A stretch of DNA of 64,000 nucleotides from Trichomonas vaginalis G3 (GCF_026262505.1 NC_067208.1:16253962-16317961), one strand, 5' to 3'. Shown: positions 41,663 to 50,938, numbered from the stretch's first letter. A program made the numbers and translations. The notes: generated by a model not told the origin, from the letters alone.

Positions 41663-42233
41663 TTTTATACAAAATAAAAATTTTTCTTAGAAAAAAATTA
41701 GCGTTATTTTTTCTATCTTAAGGAAATTCATGAAAATTCAAGAGGTTAGAAAAGTGGTTAGAAAACGTGTTAGATCTAACCATCTACCCGACATTCTCGT
41801 CAAATACAAAAAAATGAAGAATAACTTTCACTTTTTCATTATATAACTGTTATTTTTGACGAAGTGAAGATTGACACTTCGTCAAAAAAATCCCTGAAAT
41901 CATATCTTACATACAAAATAAAAAAAATAAATAAAATAAAACTAACTTTATTTTTTCTATCTTAAGGAAATTCATGAAAATTCAAGAGGGTAGAAATGAG
42001 GGTGAGAAAACAGGTGAAAAAACGGGTGAAATCTCACCTCTTCACCTAAACATTATTTTTGGTGTAAATTTCATTGACTGACTGACTGACTGACGGCACA
42101 AAGTGGCTTAACGAAAACATTAATATATAAAATTCATGATTTTCGAGAGTTTTAGACCATGTTAGAAATGAGGTTAGAAAACGTGTTAGATCTAACATTC
42201 TAACATAAACATTATTTTTGCTGAATTCAGCAA
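41663..42233. repeat. Intergenic palindromic-box region
   Basis: No supported gene. It contains TTTTCTATCTTAAGGAAATT twice (near 41710 and 41950), GTTAGATCTAAC at 41769-41780 and 42185-42196, GGTGAAATCTCACC at 42025-42038, a CTGACTGACTGACTGACGG microrepeat near 42076 and a hairpin-like CACTTCGTCAAAAA/TTTTTGACGAAGTG pair (about 41850-41890). Confidence 0.75.
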
Positions 42234-42438
42234 CAAAATGAACGAGGTCAGGATGTATGTAAATACCTTTGAATTCATTTATAACGCCCTTAGTAAGCTC
42301 ATAAAATGCTTGTTTTGAGGTCGAGCCACTTTTGGCTCCACCGTATTCTTTCAACCAAAACTCAAGAATTTCCTGCGTGAATTTTGTATAAAAAGCAACC
42401 GTCTGAATTCCGGCGGTTGCTATATTCTTCACAAAATG
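42234..42438 (-). pseudogene. Fragment of a KilA-N/MSV199-like gene
   Basis: A minus-strand fragment with EILEFWLKEYGGAKSGSTSK and GIYIHPDLVHFVAEF; the latter resembles the IHPDLVxxxAxW signature of KilA-N and MSV199 domains. It is a fragment only, bounded by repeat boxes on one side and a copied KilA-N segment on the other. Confidence 0.4.
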
Positions 42439-42442
42439 CCTT

Positions 42443-42572
42443 ATAATACTCTTCGTTCTACAAAGCAAGCATATCATTGGTTTGAAAACCAACAGACAAA
42501 AGAACTTTTAGAAGAATTTCCTCATATGATTGCTTCCCTCGGAAAACCGAGAGAAGAGATTCCGTATGAAAA
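42443..42572 (+). pseudogene. 130-bp copy of KilA-N coding segment
   Basis: Nearly identical to 1154-1281 in Polinton A (encoding STKQAYHWFENQQTKELLEE and onwards), with one difference near its end (CCGTATGAA versus CCGTACGAA). It is isolated from any other part of that gene, so it is a transferred or left-over fragment. Confidence 0.85.
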
Positions 42573-42956
42573 TTCAAGAGGGTGAAAAAACAGGTGAAAT
42601 CTCACCTCTTCACCTAAATTATATTTTTGGTCCGGGAACAACTTTCTCTCAATTGGAGCTGTAGCATACTCTTTGCGTAAACGGTTCAGACCTTCTTCGA
42701 AGTCTTGGTCTCTCTTCGATTTGGACTGAGATTGGAATTGCTGGGGTGGAGCTTGCTGGAACAACCAAGGGTTGGGGAAGTAAGGCATAGGCTGAGGAGG
42801 GTAGTTCGGGAAGCCTTGTGGTGGGTAGTAACCTTGAGGTGGAAATTGGTAGTAATTCGGAGGTACTTGCTGGAACTGAGGTTGCTGAGGAGACTGTTGT
42901 GGTTCTTTAGGTTCCTCTGGTTTGGGAATGGACTGGGTTGGTGGGACGTGGGACAT
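42522..42956 (-). CDS. Proline/glutamine/tyrosine-rich element protein
   Basis: About 144 residues from MSHVPPTQSIPKPEEP. It is low-complexity with repeated PPQG(F/Y)YPP and PNYYQFPPQG units, then a charged region with RDQDFEEGLNRLRKEYATAP. The last part runs into repeat boxes and the copied KilA-N segment, so the natural end may be near IERKLFPDQ. An upstream in-frame start at 42983 is also possible. No enzyme domain; perhaps a virion or assembly protein. Confidence 0.5.
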   Translation of the reverse strand: MSHVPPTQSIPKPEEPKEPQQSPQQPQFQQVPPNYYQFPPQGYYPPQGFPNYPPQPMPYFPNPWLFQQAPPQQFQSQSKSKRDQDFEEGLNRLRKEYATAPIERKLFPDQKYNLGEEVRFHLFFHPLEFSYGISSLGFPREAII

Positions 42957-42989
42957 TCGTTTGTGGCTTAACCGTCGGACCACAACGAT

Positions 42990-43250
42990 AAAAATCTCTG
43001 CTACTAGCAGTACTGCTACTGACAGTAGCAGTACTTTTACTGACAGTAGCAGTACTTTTTCTGACAGTAGCAGTACTTTTACTGACAGTAGCAGTACTTT
43101 TTCTGACAGTAGCAGTACTGCTACTGTCAGTAGCAGTACTTTATCGTCGAAAACCCTCTCAAATTTTCCTTTTTACTGACAGTAGCAGTACTTTTACTGA
43201 CAGTAGCAGTACTTTTACTGACAGTAGCAGTACTGCTACTGTCAGTAGCA
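42990..43250 (-). repeat. 21-bp microrepeat array (right copy, inverted)
   Basis: About ten units of ACTGACAGTAGCAGTACTTT, the reverse complement of the array at 39697-39957, interrupted by the inverted copy of the same spacer (CGAAAACCCTCTCAAATTTT). Some units pair both orientations (GTACTGCTACTGTCAGTAGC), so parts could fold back. Confidence 0.88.
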
Positions 43251-43559
43251 ATGGTCGAGGTCGAACCTACCGACGAGGCAATTTACCTAATTGAAATTAA
43301 CGAGCTTGTTAAAGACTTCCTCAGGCAGAATGTAAAAGGCAAGCTTGTTAACGGTTGGATAACGGGAAGGGCTGCCTTGAATCTCGAGACTTCGACCGGA
43401 ATTCCAATTCAAATACCAGAAAACACTCCTTTCGACGACATAAAGCAAGCAAAGAAGGAAGCCATTATAAAGTTCTTTGCCAAGCGTCCTTGGATACTAC
43501 TTCCAAACAGAGAGAACCCTTTCCCAAGAATTCCCACATTTAAATTCAAATTCGAATAA
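43251..43559 (+). CDS. Small element protein of unknown function
   Basis: A 102-residue protein beginning MVEVEPTDEAIYLIEINELV, with GWITGRAALNLETSTG in the middle and a basic end (FPRIPTFKFKFE). No family recognised. The 5' 106 bp are duplicated at 39959-40064. The gene directly follows a repeat array that could carry its promoter, and it is convergent with the polymerase gene. Confidence 0.55.
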   Translation: MVEVEPTDEAIYLIEINELVKDFLRQNVKGKLVNGWITGRAALNLETSTGIPIQIPENTPFDDIKQAKKEAIIKFFAKRPWILLPNRENPFPRIPTFKFKFE

Positions 43560-43566
43560 AAATTTT

Positions 43567-45722
43567 TTATTTCATGCAATGTTTTATTTCTGTGCCGTCT
43601 TCAAGTATGCCCCAATATTTCCTTTTCGATATTACATGAACTTCGGAAAATACCTTATCTAGCTTAAAACAGCCCATCTTTTCACCGACTAAACCCATTT
43701 CAATGAGTTTGTTGTATCCTTCTTCGTTCGTCATGAGTGCGTCAATGTTCTCATAGTAAACCTTCACTTTGGATTTGACTTCGGAGAAGAATTTGTTGTA
43801 GTTGTCAAGGACTGCTTTTGCGAACTGAGGGTAAGACCAATGTTCGACAATAGGTTTTAATGTGGTTACTAAGCCACTTTGACCTTGAGTGAATTCGTAC
43901 TTCAAAACAAAAGGAGAAAACCTTTCAACAAAGTTGTCGACCTTCTCATAATGTTTACTCTTCATCTCTTGAGGTTTCTTAATGGAATATCCCCATGTCG
44001 AATTCATAAGCAATTTGAGTGTCATTGCAAGTTTGGGGTTTGAAGCTTTCCTAATATCATACAGTTGTTGTATGACTTTTCCAACTGTATAGTTCCTTCC
44101 CGGGAACTCACCATCTTCGTTTGGAATTCCAGTCGGAATGTATTGGACAAACCTCATGTATGCAGCGTTAAGGTCGACATAGTATATCTTTTCATCTGAG
44201 TCGAACTTGTCGCAACCAATTGGTCCAGTTTGTGGAAATTCAAGTGAGTCTCTTATCTTCTGAGAAACTTCTCCTGTTATCTCATAAACATCGTCGAAGC
44301 AACCTGTTTCATATAAAACCTTCTGACCTAACTCAGATGCTCTCCAATACAATTTGACGTCAATTGGATGTCTCAATGGAAGTTTGTTTATAGCATCTTG
44401 AAGTTCTTGCAACTCATTGGAAGTTCTTCTGGTTCAGGTTGGTATCCGAACAATCCAACTCCTTGTGGAATTGTGTACTTCTTTTGTACTAGAACTTTGT
44501 CTGGAACAACTTTTGGTCTTGCTAACAATGAAAAGTTTGTTTCGTCTTTTGGTACAAAAAGTTTCTGTCAGCTTGTCATCTGGAATTGGTTCCAACAAAC
44601 CTTTCTCGAAAAGAATGTTTACAGCTCTGACAATGTTGCACTTGCCTTTTCCGAACAATGGGTTTGTAAGACTTTCGTTCAACATGAAGTGGTTGTGGAC
44701 AATTACAATCTTCAACCATGGTAAATTGAACTCAACAACATAGTCGTCATGTGAAGAACCTTTAGCTGTAGGTATGTTGACTCGGATATTTGACATTTGC
44801 CAACGGTGCAATTTTTGCCAATTGACCTCTGAGAATGTTACCTTGTCTTCACACATGACTCAAGATACTTCATCTTCTCATCTGTAACAAGACCAGAGTT
44901 CCTGAGACATGTAAGAATACAAGGTTCATTGACAATTGTTTCAATTGAATTGTAAATTCCATACCTTTCAAGTCAATGTCAGACTTATTATGAACGGGAA
45001 GTATCCAGCATGTTTGTCTGACTGCTTGAGGGTTTAGGTTGGTACCATTCGAACTTGACACTTGCAATTCCTTCAATTGCATTCAAAATGTCTGAGTCGG
45101 AGTCAACCATTTGTTCTCTCTTTGTAGTCTTGAAAGCGTCAAGAAGTTTTGCAGCTGTTTGTTCATTGCCATGTGCATAGTAAATGTGACCATCCAAATC
45201 TGTTATGGTCAATCTGAGATTGTGTCCTTTCTTATTTCCGTCTTGTATGGCAGCAAGTACACCCATGAAGCCTTCTTTGTTCTTTCCTTCGTCAAAGTTT
45301 ACTGTAAAGGTTCGACCAGAAGTAATTTGACTTCTAACTTCACGGTACTTTTCATATGCATATCTTGTTCTTTCCATGGGAGCATGACCATCCTCTGCAC
45401 TACCTTTTTTCCTTCTCAAAGGATGCAATTGTTCGTCATGTTTCCAGTAGAATCTGGCAAAGCCGTCGTGTCCTTCAACTTGAGGTTCACTAACATCGAA
45501 AGGCATGTCCATAAGACGTTCTTCTTCTAACCTCTCTAGTCTGTTTGGATAATTGGCACGTGCTGTTTCCAAATCCATTTCGTAGCGAAGACCAGACAAT
45601 TTGTCATAGACTTTTATGGGTCTTCCCTTCCTATATTTAAAATTCTTCGAAACTCTCCAACCATATCTTTGTAACTCTGCTTTTATTCTAGCAGACTTTC
45701 TATCCATTCTATATGGGGGCAT
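43567..45722 (-). pseudogene. Divergent family B DNA polymerase (broken)
   Basis: Fossil gene of about 720 codons, broken in several places. The C-terminal part shows polymerase motif A (IYYVDLNAAYMRFVQY), motif B (LKLLMNSTWGYSIKKP), a motif C-like YYENIDALM and a KxY-type segment SKRKYWGI. The N-terminal part starts MPPYRMDRKSARIKAELQRY. No exonuclease motifs were seen in the readable parts, and the gene is far shorter than the 1,250-codon polymerase of Polinton A. It belongs to a different lineage of protein-primed polymerases. Confidence 0.75.
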
Positions 45723-45754
45723 TTTTATAAAAAATAAAAAAATATTTTTTTTCT

Positions 45755-46338
45755 TTACTTTACATAACCGCCTGCTGCCATAAGTCTTTGACGCCAACCC
45801 ATACCAGCTAATGAAGGTTGACTTGGTTTAGTTTGGAAACTAAACTTTGGTTTTGGTTTATCTTCAGTTTTTGGTTTTTCTTCTTCTATCGGTTTTTCGT
45901 CACTTTTCGGTTCCTCTGACTTTACTTCACTTGCAGGAACAGTTGTGTCGTCAACATCTTCATAAATATCATATGCCATTTGTTTTTGTTTTCCTTTCAA
46001 CTTTTTGTGTTTGTTGTAAAGTTTAGAATATTTCGACTCTAAGTCAATGAGATGTTCTATAATGAACTGTTGGTCAGTGAAGTAAACTTTTCCATCTGTT
46101 GTCTCGAAAGCTCCTTCAGACTTCAATATTTTATTTGTGAGAGTCTGTTTCTTTTTGAGATACTAGCCGTTCCATTTTTATGAAAAGTGACTTTGTAGTT
46201 AGGGTTTGTATTTCCAGATCTGGCACTTTCTATTATTGAATTTTTCTCTTCATCTGTAAGTTCTTTTGACAGTTTTGACAATGGTTCTGAACTTTTTGTT
46301 TGTGGTGTCAAATCTACCGTTTCAACTTCTTCGGTCAT
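45755..46338 (-). pseudogene. Small conserved element protein (KDG/KNG type)
   Basis: Fossil gene, about one break or two overlapping genes. The N-terminal part has TDEEKNSIIESARSG and YKVTFHKNGTASISKRN, matching the Polinton A gene at 7765-8193. The C-terminal part is charged (KSEEPKSDEKPIEEEKPK) and ends in GMGWRQRLMAAGGYVK. Probably a virion-associated protein; no known domain. Confidence 0.5.
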
Positions 46339-46385
46339 TTCATCTCATAAAAAATTTTAAGTTTGGTTTGTTTTCAACTGGTTGT

Positions 46386-46511
46386 TTAGGTTTTTTTAAG
46401 TCGGTCTAAAACTTCCTGAGGTATAGGAAGAACTTGACAAACACGTGGTGTAACTGCTGGAAGCCGACAAATCCATCTTGAACTTATTTGTCTCAATGCT
46501 GCATTGTTCAT
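46386..46511 (-). CDS. 41-residue basic peptide gene
   Basis: A short frame encoding MNNAALRQISSRWICRLPAV followed by a Pro/Val-rich part and ending RLKKT. It sits in the minus-strand series of small genes with its start just after a T-rich box (TTTTTTATTGAGATGAAATG on the minus strand). Could be a small virion peptide; evidence is position and upstream box only. Confidence 0.4.
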   Translation of the reverse strand: MNNAALRQISSRWICRLPAVTPRVCQVLPIPQEVLDRLKKT

Positions 46512-46531
46512 TTCATCTCAATAAAAAAACT

Positions 46532-46933
46532 TTACATTCCCCACGTTTGAGGCGGTTGAGGTTGGTTATTGTTTACCCACTGTTGTGCATGGTTATATCC
46601 TCTGTTAAAGAATCTTTCACCTTGGTCCATATAGTGTCCTGCTTGGTTATAGTAGTCATTTGCTTTGTTATAATAGTTTCCTGCTTGTCTTCCTACATTG
46701 TCCATCCATCCTTGAACTTTTCCTCTTGTTTCAGGATTTGGAATAAGATTTGTTGCATCTCGTGCTACATCCCAACCTTTCTGTACAGTTTGTATAATAG
46801 GTTGTGCTTTCTCTTTAAGTATACCTAATGTACTCAAAATCTTCCTTCCAATTCCAAATGCACCTCTGGCTATTGTTCCCACTGCGGGTAAAAATCTAGA
46901 TGCAACTCCTGCTAATGCGCCAAATAAACCCAT
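46532..46933 (-). CDS. Protein VI-like amphipathic virion protein (probable)
   Basis: 133 residues. The N-terminus is a hydrophobic/amphipathic glycine-alanine helix (MGLFGALAGVASRFLPAVG), followed by a helix with KAQPIIQTVQKGWDVARD and a Tyr/Asn/Gln-rich tail of NDYYNQAGHYMDQG units. This layout resembles adenovirus protein VI and other membrane-lytic capsid lining proteins. It is divergent from the integrase with a 17-bp spacer and looks whole. Confidence 0.55.
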   Translation of the reverse strand: MGLFGALAGVASRFLPAVGTIARGAFGIGRKILSTLGILKEKAQPIIQTVQKGWDVARDATNLIPNPETRGKVQGWMDNVGRQAGNYYNKANDYYNQAGHYMDQGERFFNRGYNHAQQWVNNNQPQPPQTWGM

Positions 46934-46950
46934 TTCTTATGGGTTAAAAA
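46934..46950. promoter_or_regulatory. 17-bp divergent spacer (protein VI-like/integrase)
   Basis: TTCTTATGGGTTAAAAA is the entire sequence between the two start codons; both transcripts must begin in it or inside the neighbouring gene. Confidence 0.5.
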
Positions 46951-47908
46951 ATGACGAATCCAAACAAGGACCCCTATGTTTCTAAGGCAACAAAGAAAGC
47001 ACTCATGATAAAATCTTTAGTTCAACACCAAATGCTTGGTTTATGGATATCTTGGAAAACATTCCGAGAGTTAGAACAGATGGACCTCCATACTGGTTAA
47101 TATTTGTTGGTCAAAACACAAGATACTGTGAAGCCATACCATTATGGTCCAAAAATATTTTAGATGTAAAACTGCTTTGACAATATTCGTTGACAAATAC
47201 CATCCAACAAAACTGACATCTGACTGTGAAAGTTCTTTCAAATCAGATGATGTAAAAAACTATCTGCGTTCAAAAAATGTAAACCAATATTTCATTGTCG
47301 ACCAAAACCATTCTGCTCTTGGTGTCATTGACGGTTGTATAAAAATGTTAAGAGACTTAAACCAACCACAAGGTGGTGAAGCAAATGAAATGTCATATGA
47401 CGACAAATATAGACACTTCTCCATGGCAAAGATGAGACAAGTTTTAAATATTTACAATAACCGTAAACAAAAAGGTTTGGGAAACCACTCCCCCGAAGAA
47501 ATGAAAAACAACCCTGACTTAGAGAAAGACTATATATTTAATAATTTAGTCAAAAGAGACAAACAAGAAAGAATGCCGGGCTTCAAACTTCAGAAAGGTG
47601 ACAAAGTAAAAATAGAAATACCTAAACGCGACCCATATGAAAATACTATTGACTATGACAACAATGGGAACCCGACAGGTACTCACATTCGTGTTCGTAA
47701 AAATAGAAGAAAGTATACAAGAGAATATTATGAAGTTTTAGGCAAACATGGCAAAATGTACACACTGCAAGCAGAAGATAAAACTACTATTGCCAGACCT
47801 CGTTTCAAACTTGTCAAAGTTCAGGGTGGTATACTTTCAAAGACAGTTCCTAACAAATATAAGACAACTCCTGACGAATATGCTAAAGAAGTTGAAAATG
47901 ACGACTAA
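46951..47908 (+). pseudogene. Retroviral-type integrase (broken)
   Basis: Fossil gene, broken, one or two breaks. The catalytic core is readable: SDCESSFKSDDVKNYLRSKN holds the second acidic residue, and ALGVIDGCIKMLRDL the third. The C-terminal part has an SH3-like DNA-binding region (GFKLQKGDKVKIEIPKR). The third acidic residue is Asp rather than Glu, with 35 residues between it and the second; the integrase of Polinton C also has Asp here. The integrase inserts the element and makes the 5-6 bp duplication. Confidence 0.82.
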
Positions 47909-49293
47909 GCAATTCTATACCATGCGTAAACTGTCATGTAAGGTGGCATGTATTCTTTACTTTGTCCCGTTGTTTGTGTATATCCTGAAACGTGATGTGT
48001 ATGGTTTCCTCCTCCCTCAGTGTTACTCCAGTAACAATTTATAGCAAACTGAACGTTGTCTTTAACATCATATCCTTTACCTTTTGTCATTCCTGACCAA
48101 TCCCAATATCTATGCTTATGCCAACCTGCATTAGTTGTACTTAAATCTATGTAATGACTGTGTGCAGGTAAATTTTCACCTGAAATCGTTTTACTTCCAC
48201 CTGTTTCCTTTGAAGAGTTTGCACAATACAAAAACCTGTCGACTATTTGAGTCCAAGTTCCAAAACCAAGTACTACTTCTGGTCTGGTAGAGTTCATTGA
48301 AACATATAATGAGCCAACCGGGTAAATAAGTTTCGGCAAAATTTGTTTAAGCACATTGAGTTCCTGTCTTAGATGCATAATACTATTGTCATTAGATATC
48401 AAAGTATCTACAAGACTTGTTGCCGGTGGTATTGTTGGACCTTTACTTGGCAAGGTTGTGTTTAGTGTAATATCATCTGCTGTAAAAGTTGTAAAACTTG
48501 TATGTGTATGAGTCTTATCTGCTTTCTTCTCTAACTCATCGTTAACATAAGTTTTATCCGCTTTAAGGTCTAAACATCCTGAAACCCATCCTGTATCAGC
48601 TTTAGTTTTTAAAATCTTTGATGTCCATTCATGATACCATTCAACCATTTCTTTAATTTCATTATCCTTTTCATCCACATATTCCTTATCTGCCTTCTTC
48701 ATTAACTTACTAGCCACATATTCCTTATCCGCTTTCTTTTCAAGGCTAACGTTTAAGTCTGTTATTTCAGATATAGAATGTGTATGTCCAACGGCACTTT
48801 TCCTGTTTAAGGTTTCTTGTAAGTTTGTAATATTTGCAATGGTATGTGTATGAGTCTTTTTAGAATATTCGTTTTCAGCTCTTGTCACTTCACTTGACAT
48901 TTTATTGTCAACATATGTTTTGTCTGCTAGTTCAGGATGAGTATGTTCTTTTGTTGCATAAGCATTGTTAGCTCTTTCTTCTTCTTTTGCTATTGCATCG
49001 TCTACATATTCTTTGTCAGCTTTGTTGTCAACATCTGTTTTCAAAAGAAGTTCATTTATAGGTTTCTCGTTTAAAGTTCCTTTTGTTGGATTTATACAGA
49101 CAGTATGGTTCTTATTGTCTTGAAACAGAAACTCATCTGTCATTGGGTTTAATGTCAGTTTTAAGTTTCCTTCTTTCAATGACTCAGATATCTTAGAATA
49201 GTTTGAAAAGTTTGTTGTGTTCTTATTTAGAGCTTGCATAATGAGTTGTCGGTTGTGTTGTATTTCTCTCATAGACGCTGTTTCATTTGACAT
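47905..49293 (-). CDS. Fibre protein with phage-collar-like head
   Basis: 462 residues, looks whole. Residues 1-80 form an N-terminal region (NRQLIMQALNKNTTNFSNYS). Then comes a long shaft of KADKxYVDxEL-type repeats mixed with HTHTIANITNLQ (about 85-280). The head (about 320-462) has YPVGSLYVSMNSTRPEVVLG, FGTWTQIVDRFLYC, TGGSKTISGENLPAHSH and a final MPPYMTVYAWYR. This head is the pattern of phage tail-fibre/baseplate collar C-terminal domains. It probably forms a trimeric receptor-binding spike. Confidence 0.8.
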   Translation of the reverse strand: MSNETASMREIQHNRQLIMQALNKNTTNFSNYSKISESLKEGNLKLTLNPMTDEFLFQDNKNHTVCINPTKGTLNEKPINELLLKTDVDNKADKEYVDDAIAKEEERANNAYATKEHTHPELADKTYVDNKMSSEVTRAENEYSKKTHTHTIANITNLQETLNRKSAVGHTHSISEITDLNVSLEKKADKEYVASKLMKKADKEYVDEKDNEIKEMVEWYHEWTSKILKTKADTGWVSGCLDLKADKTYVNDELEKKADKTHTHTSFTTFTADDITLNTTLPSKGPTIPPATSLVDTLISNDNSIMHLRQELNVLKQILPKLIYPVGSLYVSMNSTRPEVVLGFGTWTQIVDRFLYCANSSKETGGSKTISGENLPAHSHYIDLSTTNAGWHKHRYWDWSGMTKGKGYDVKDNVQFAINCYWSNTEGGGNHTHHVSGYTQTTGQSKEYMPPYMTVYAWYRIA

Positions 49294-49311
49294 TTTTATT
49301 ATAGATAAAAT
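49294..49311. promoter_or_regulatory. 18-bp divergent promoter spacer (fibre/penton-like)
   Basis: TTTTATTATAGATAAAAT is the exact reverse complement of the spacer at 12194-12211 and separates the same gene pair. Confidence 0.6.
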
Positions 49312-50156
49312 ATGCTTCCAATAGAAAAAGAAAATTCAAGAGTTGCTACAACTAAACCATTAGATGAACTTTTTACTAATGTCGGTCAAAAGTTTGAGAC
49401 AGAGACCGTAAAGCATGAAGGCTATCGTTTTGACTACCCATTAAGATGGTTAAGAGACCCATCTGTCACAAAAGCTATTGGCTTTCGTAGAATGAAGTTC
49501 ATTTCAGAAGCCATACATGGTTTCCCATTTACGGTCGGTTTGAAGTTCGATACTATAACAAAGAAAAACGTATGTATGAGAAATTTGAACAGGGAAAACT
49601 TTTACAAGTTAGTTTGCTTGTAAACTTAGAAACAACTCTTCAAGCTTTTCAAGAAAAATAAACAATATCTATATCGAATATGCAAACCAGTATAACATTG
49701 ACGAGGAGAGTACCATCTCGATATTATTTATGACAGGAAAAATGCAACTGTTAAAATCAATAGAATAGAAGACCTTGGAGAAAACGTTTATATTTCTACA
49801 AAATATAACAACTTGGCATGGTATAGATTTATGAGATGTTAAATCAGCCTGCAGCATATCCAGTACACCCGGACTATTATGAAGTCGAAAAACCTAATGG
49901 AACATATGAAAATATTTTCGACCAAGATGCTATTATTGTTCATGCTTCATTTTCTGGCGCCCAAAACTCTTTCTTATGCTTGGCAAATGACTTTTACGAA
50001 AAACCTACAAAGTTATATGAACCACCAAGTGGAAGTATTTCAGACTTTCAAGTATGGTTTACTACAGATGGAAGAAAAAGAATAATTCCATTATACCATG
50101 CGTTTTACTTAGAACTTAGTTTCATATACAACTACTATCGAACGGTAAAAATATAA
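49312..50156 (+). pseudogene. Penton-like minor capsid gene (broken)
   Basis: Fossil gene, broken, one or two breaks. It starts MLPIEKENSRVATTKPLDEL like the copy at 11346-12193. It shares DAIIVHASFSGAQNSFLCLA and the closing strands SDFQVWFTTDGRKR...YHAFYLELSFIY. The middle part differs between the two copies, while both ends are nearly identical, which points to recombination between elements. Confidence 0.65.
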
Positions 50157-50159
50157 TTT

Positions 50160-50402
50160 TTTAATACGGTTGAGGTGTTGGATTTGGTTGCCAACTAGAC
50201 TGTGGTGCAGGTTCAGGCTGTTGTATAACAGGAGCTTGTTCTTCTGGTTCAGGGTCTTTAGGTATAATACCAACAACTGACCTACTCTTTTACCAATATT
50301 TTTGACTCCGTTCCAAATTCCTCTTCCGACAGATTTTATTCCATTCCATATACCTCTTCCAACTCTTCTGAAGAAGTTTCCAATACTACTGAAGAAACCC
50401 AT
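50160..50402 (-). pseudogene. Protein VI-like gene with amphipathic helix (broken)
   Basis: Fossil gene, about one break. The N-terminus MGFFSSIGNFFRRVGRGIWN with repeated GRGIWNG(I/V)K units gives a strongly amphipathic, basic helix like those of membrane-lytic viral peptides. A Pro/Gln-rich end is shared with 11147-11341. A second gene of this type is at 46532-46933. Confidence 0.5.
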
Positions 50403-50420
50403 TTTACTATATGTAAAAAT

Positions 50421-50783
50421 CTAATGTCCGCCTAGTCTCTTACGTTTCCTGTTGAGTTCCATAGCATTCTTTAACTGGAGCTCATACATTCTGTTTCTCC
50501 TCTGGTAGAAAACATATTCTGGGTCAACTCCTGTGTTCGCGTCATCTGCATAAAGTTGTTTGTATCCCACTTCAGGGTTTGTATAAAACTCTTTCCATCT
50601 CATATTTGCATACCATGGTGGCAAACCTAACGCAGCGTCATTTGACATGGCAGTTTGCATTTGTACATCTGTTGGCACTTGACCATAGTTTGCCATTGCA
50701 GTTTGTATTCTAACTTCATTTGGAATATTCTCTGGGTTTGGTTGTCCAGGTTGCTGTGCATTCGCTAAGTTCTGTGCGTCCAT
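50421..50783 (-). CDS. Small element protein, unknown
   Basis: 120 residues, starting MDAQNLANAQQPGQPNPENI. It has two near-repeats (VRIQTAMANYGQVP and VQMQTAMSNDAALG), an aromatic segment PPWYANMRWKEFYTNPEVGY and a basic helical end (KNAMELNRKRKRLGGH). It looks whole. No family recognised; composition fits a small virion protein. Confidence 0.5.
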   Translation of the reverse strand: MDAQNLANAQQPGQPNPENIPNEVRIQTAMANYGQVPTDVQMQTAMSNDAALGLPPWYANMRWKEFYTNPEVGYKQLYADDANTGVDPEYVFYQRRNRMYELQLKNAMELNRKRKRLGGH

Positions 50784-50806
50784 TTAATATTAGATAAAAA
50801 TATCTC

Positions 50807-50938
50807 TTACGAGTACATATACTGAACATTTGCAGGCATTGGTTCATCTTCATATTCTCTGTACTTTTCTGCCACGTCAAATAAATAAATGACACAATGG
50901 AAAAAACCTAAAACAAGTAGTCCTATTTCAAACCACAT
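50807..50938 (-). CDS. 43-residue single-span membrane protein
   Basis: A short frame starting MWFEIGLLVLGFFHCVIYLF, a clear membrane helix right at the N-terminus, followed by an acidic tail (YREYEDEPMPANVQY). It overlaps the end of the upstream methyltransferase gene by 16 bp on the same strand. Small membrane proteins are common in viruses with internal membranes; the role here is unknown. Confidence 0.5.
   Translation of the reverse strand: MWFEIGLLVLGFFHCVIYLFDVAEKYREYEDEPMPANVQYMYS

Noticed and set aside
44368-44743. Plus-strand frames across the divergent polymerase region
   Set aside because: They are antisense to readable polymerase sequence on the minus strand.
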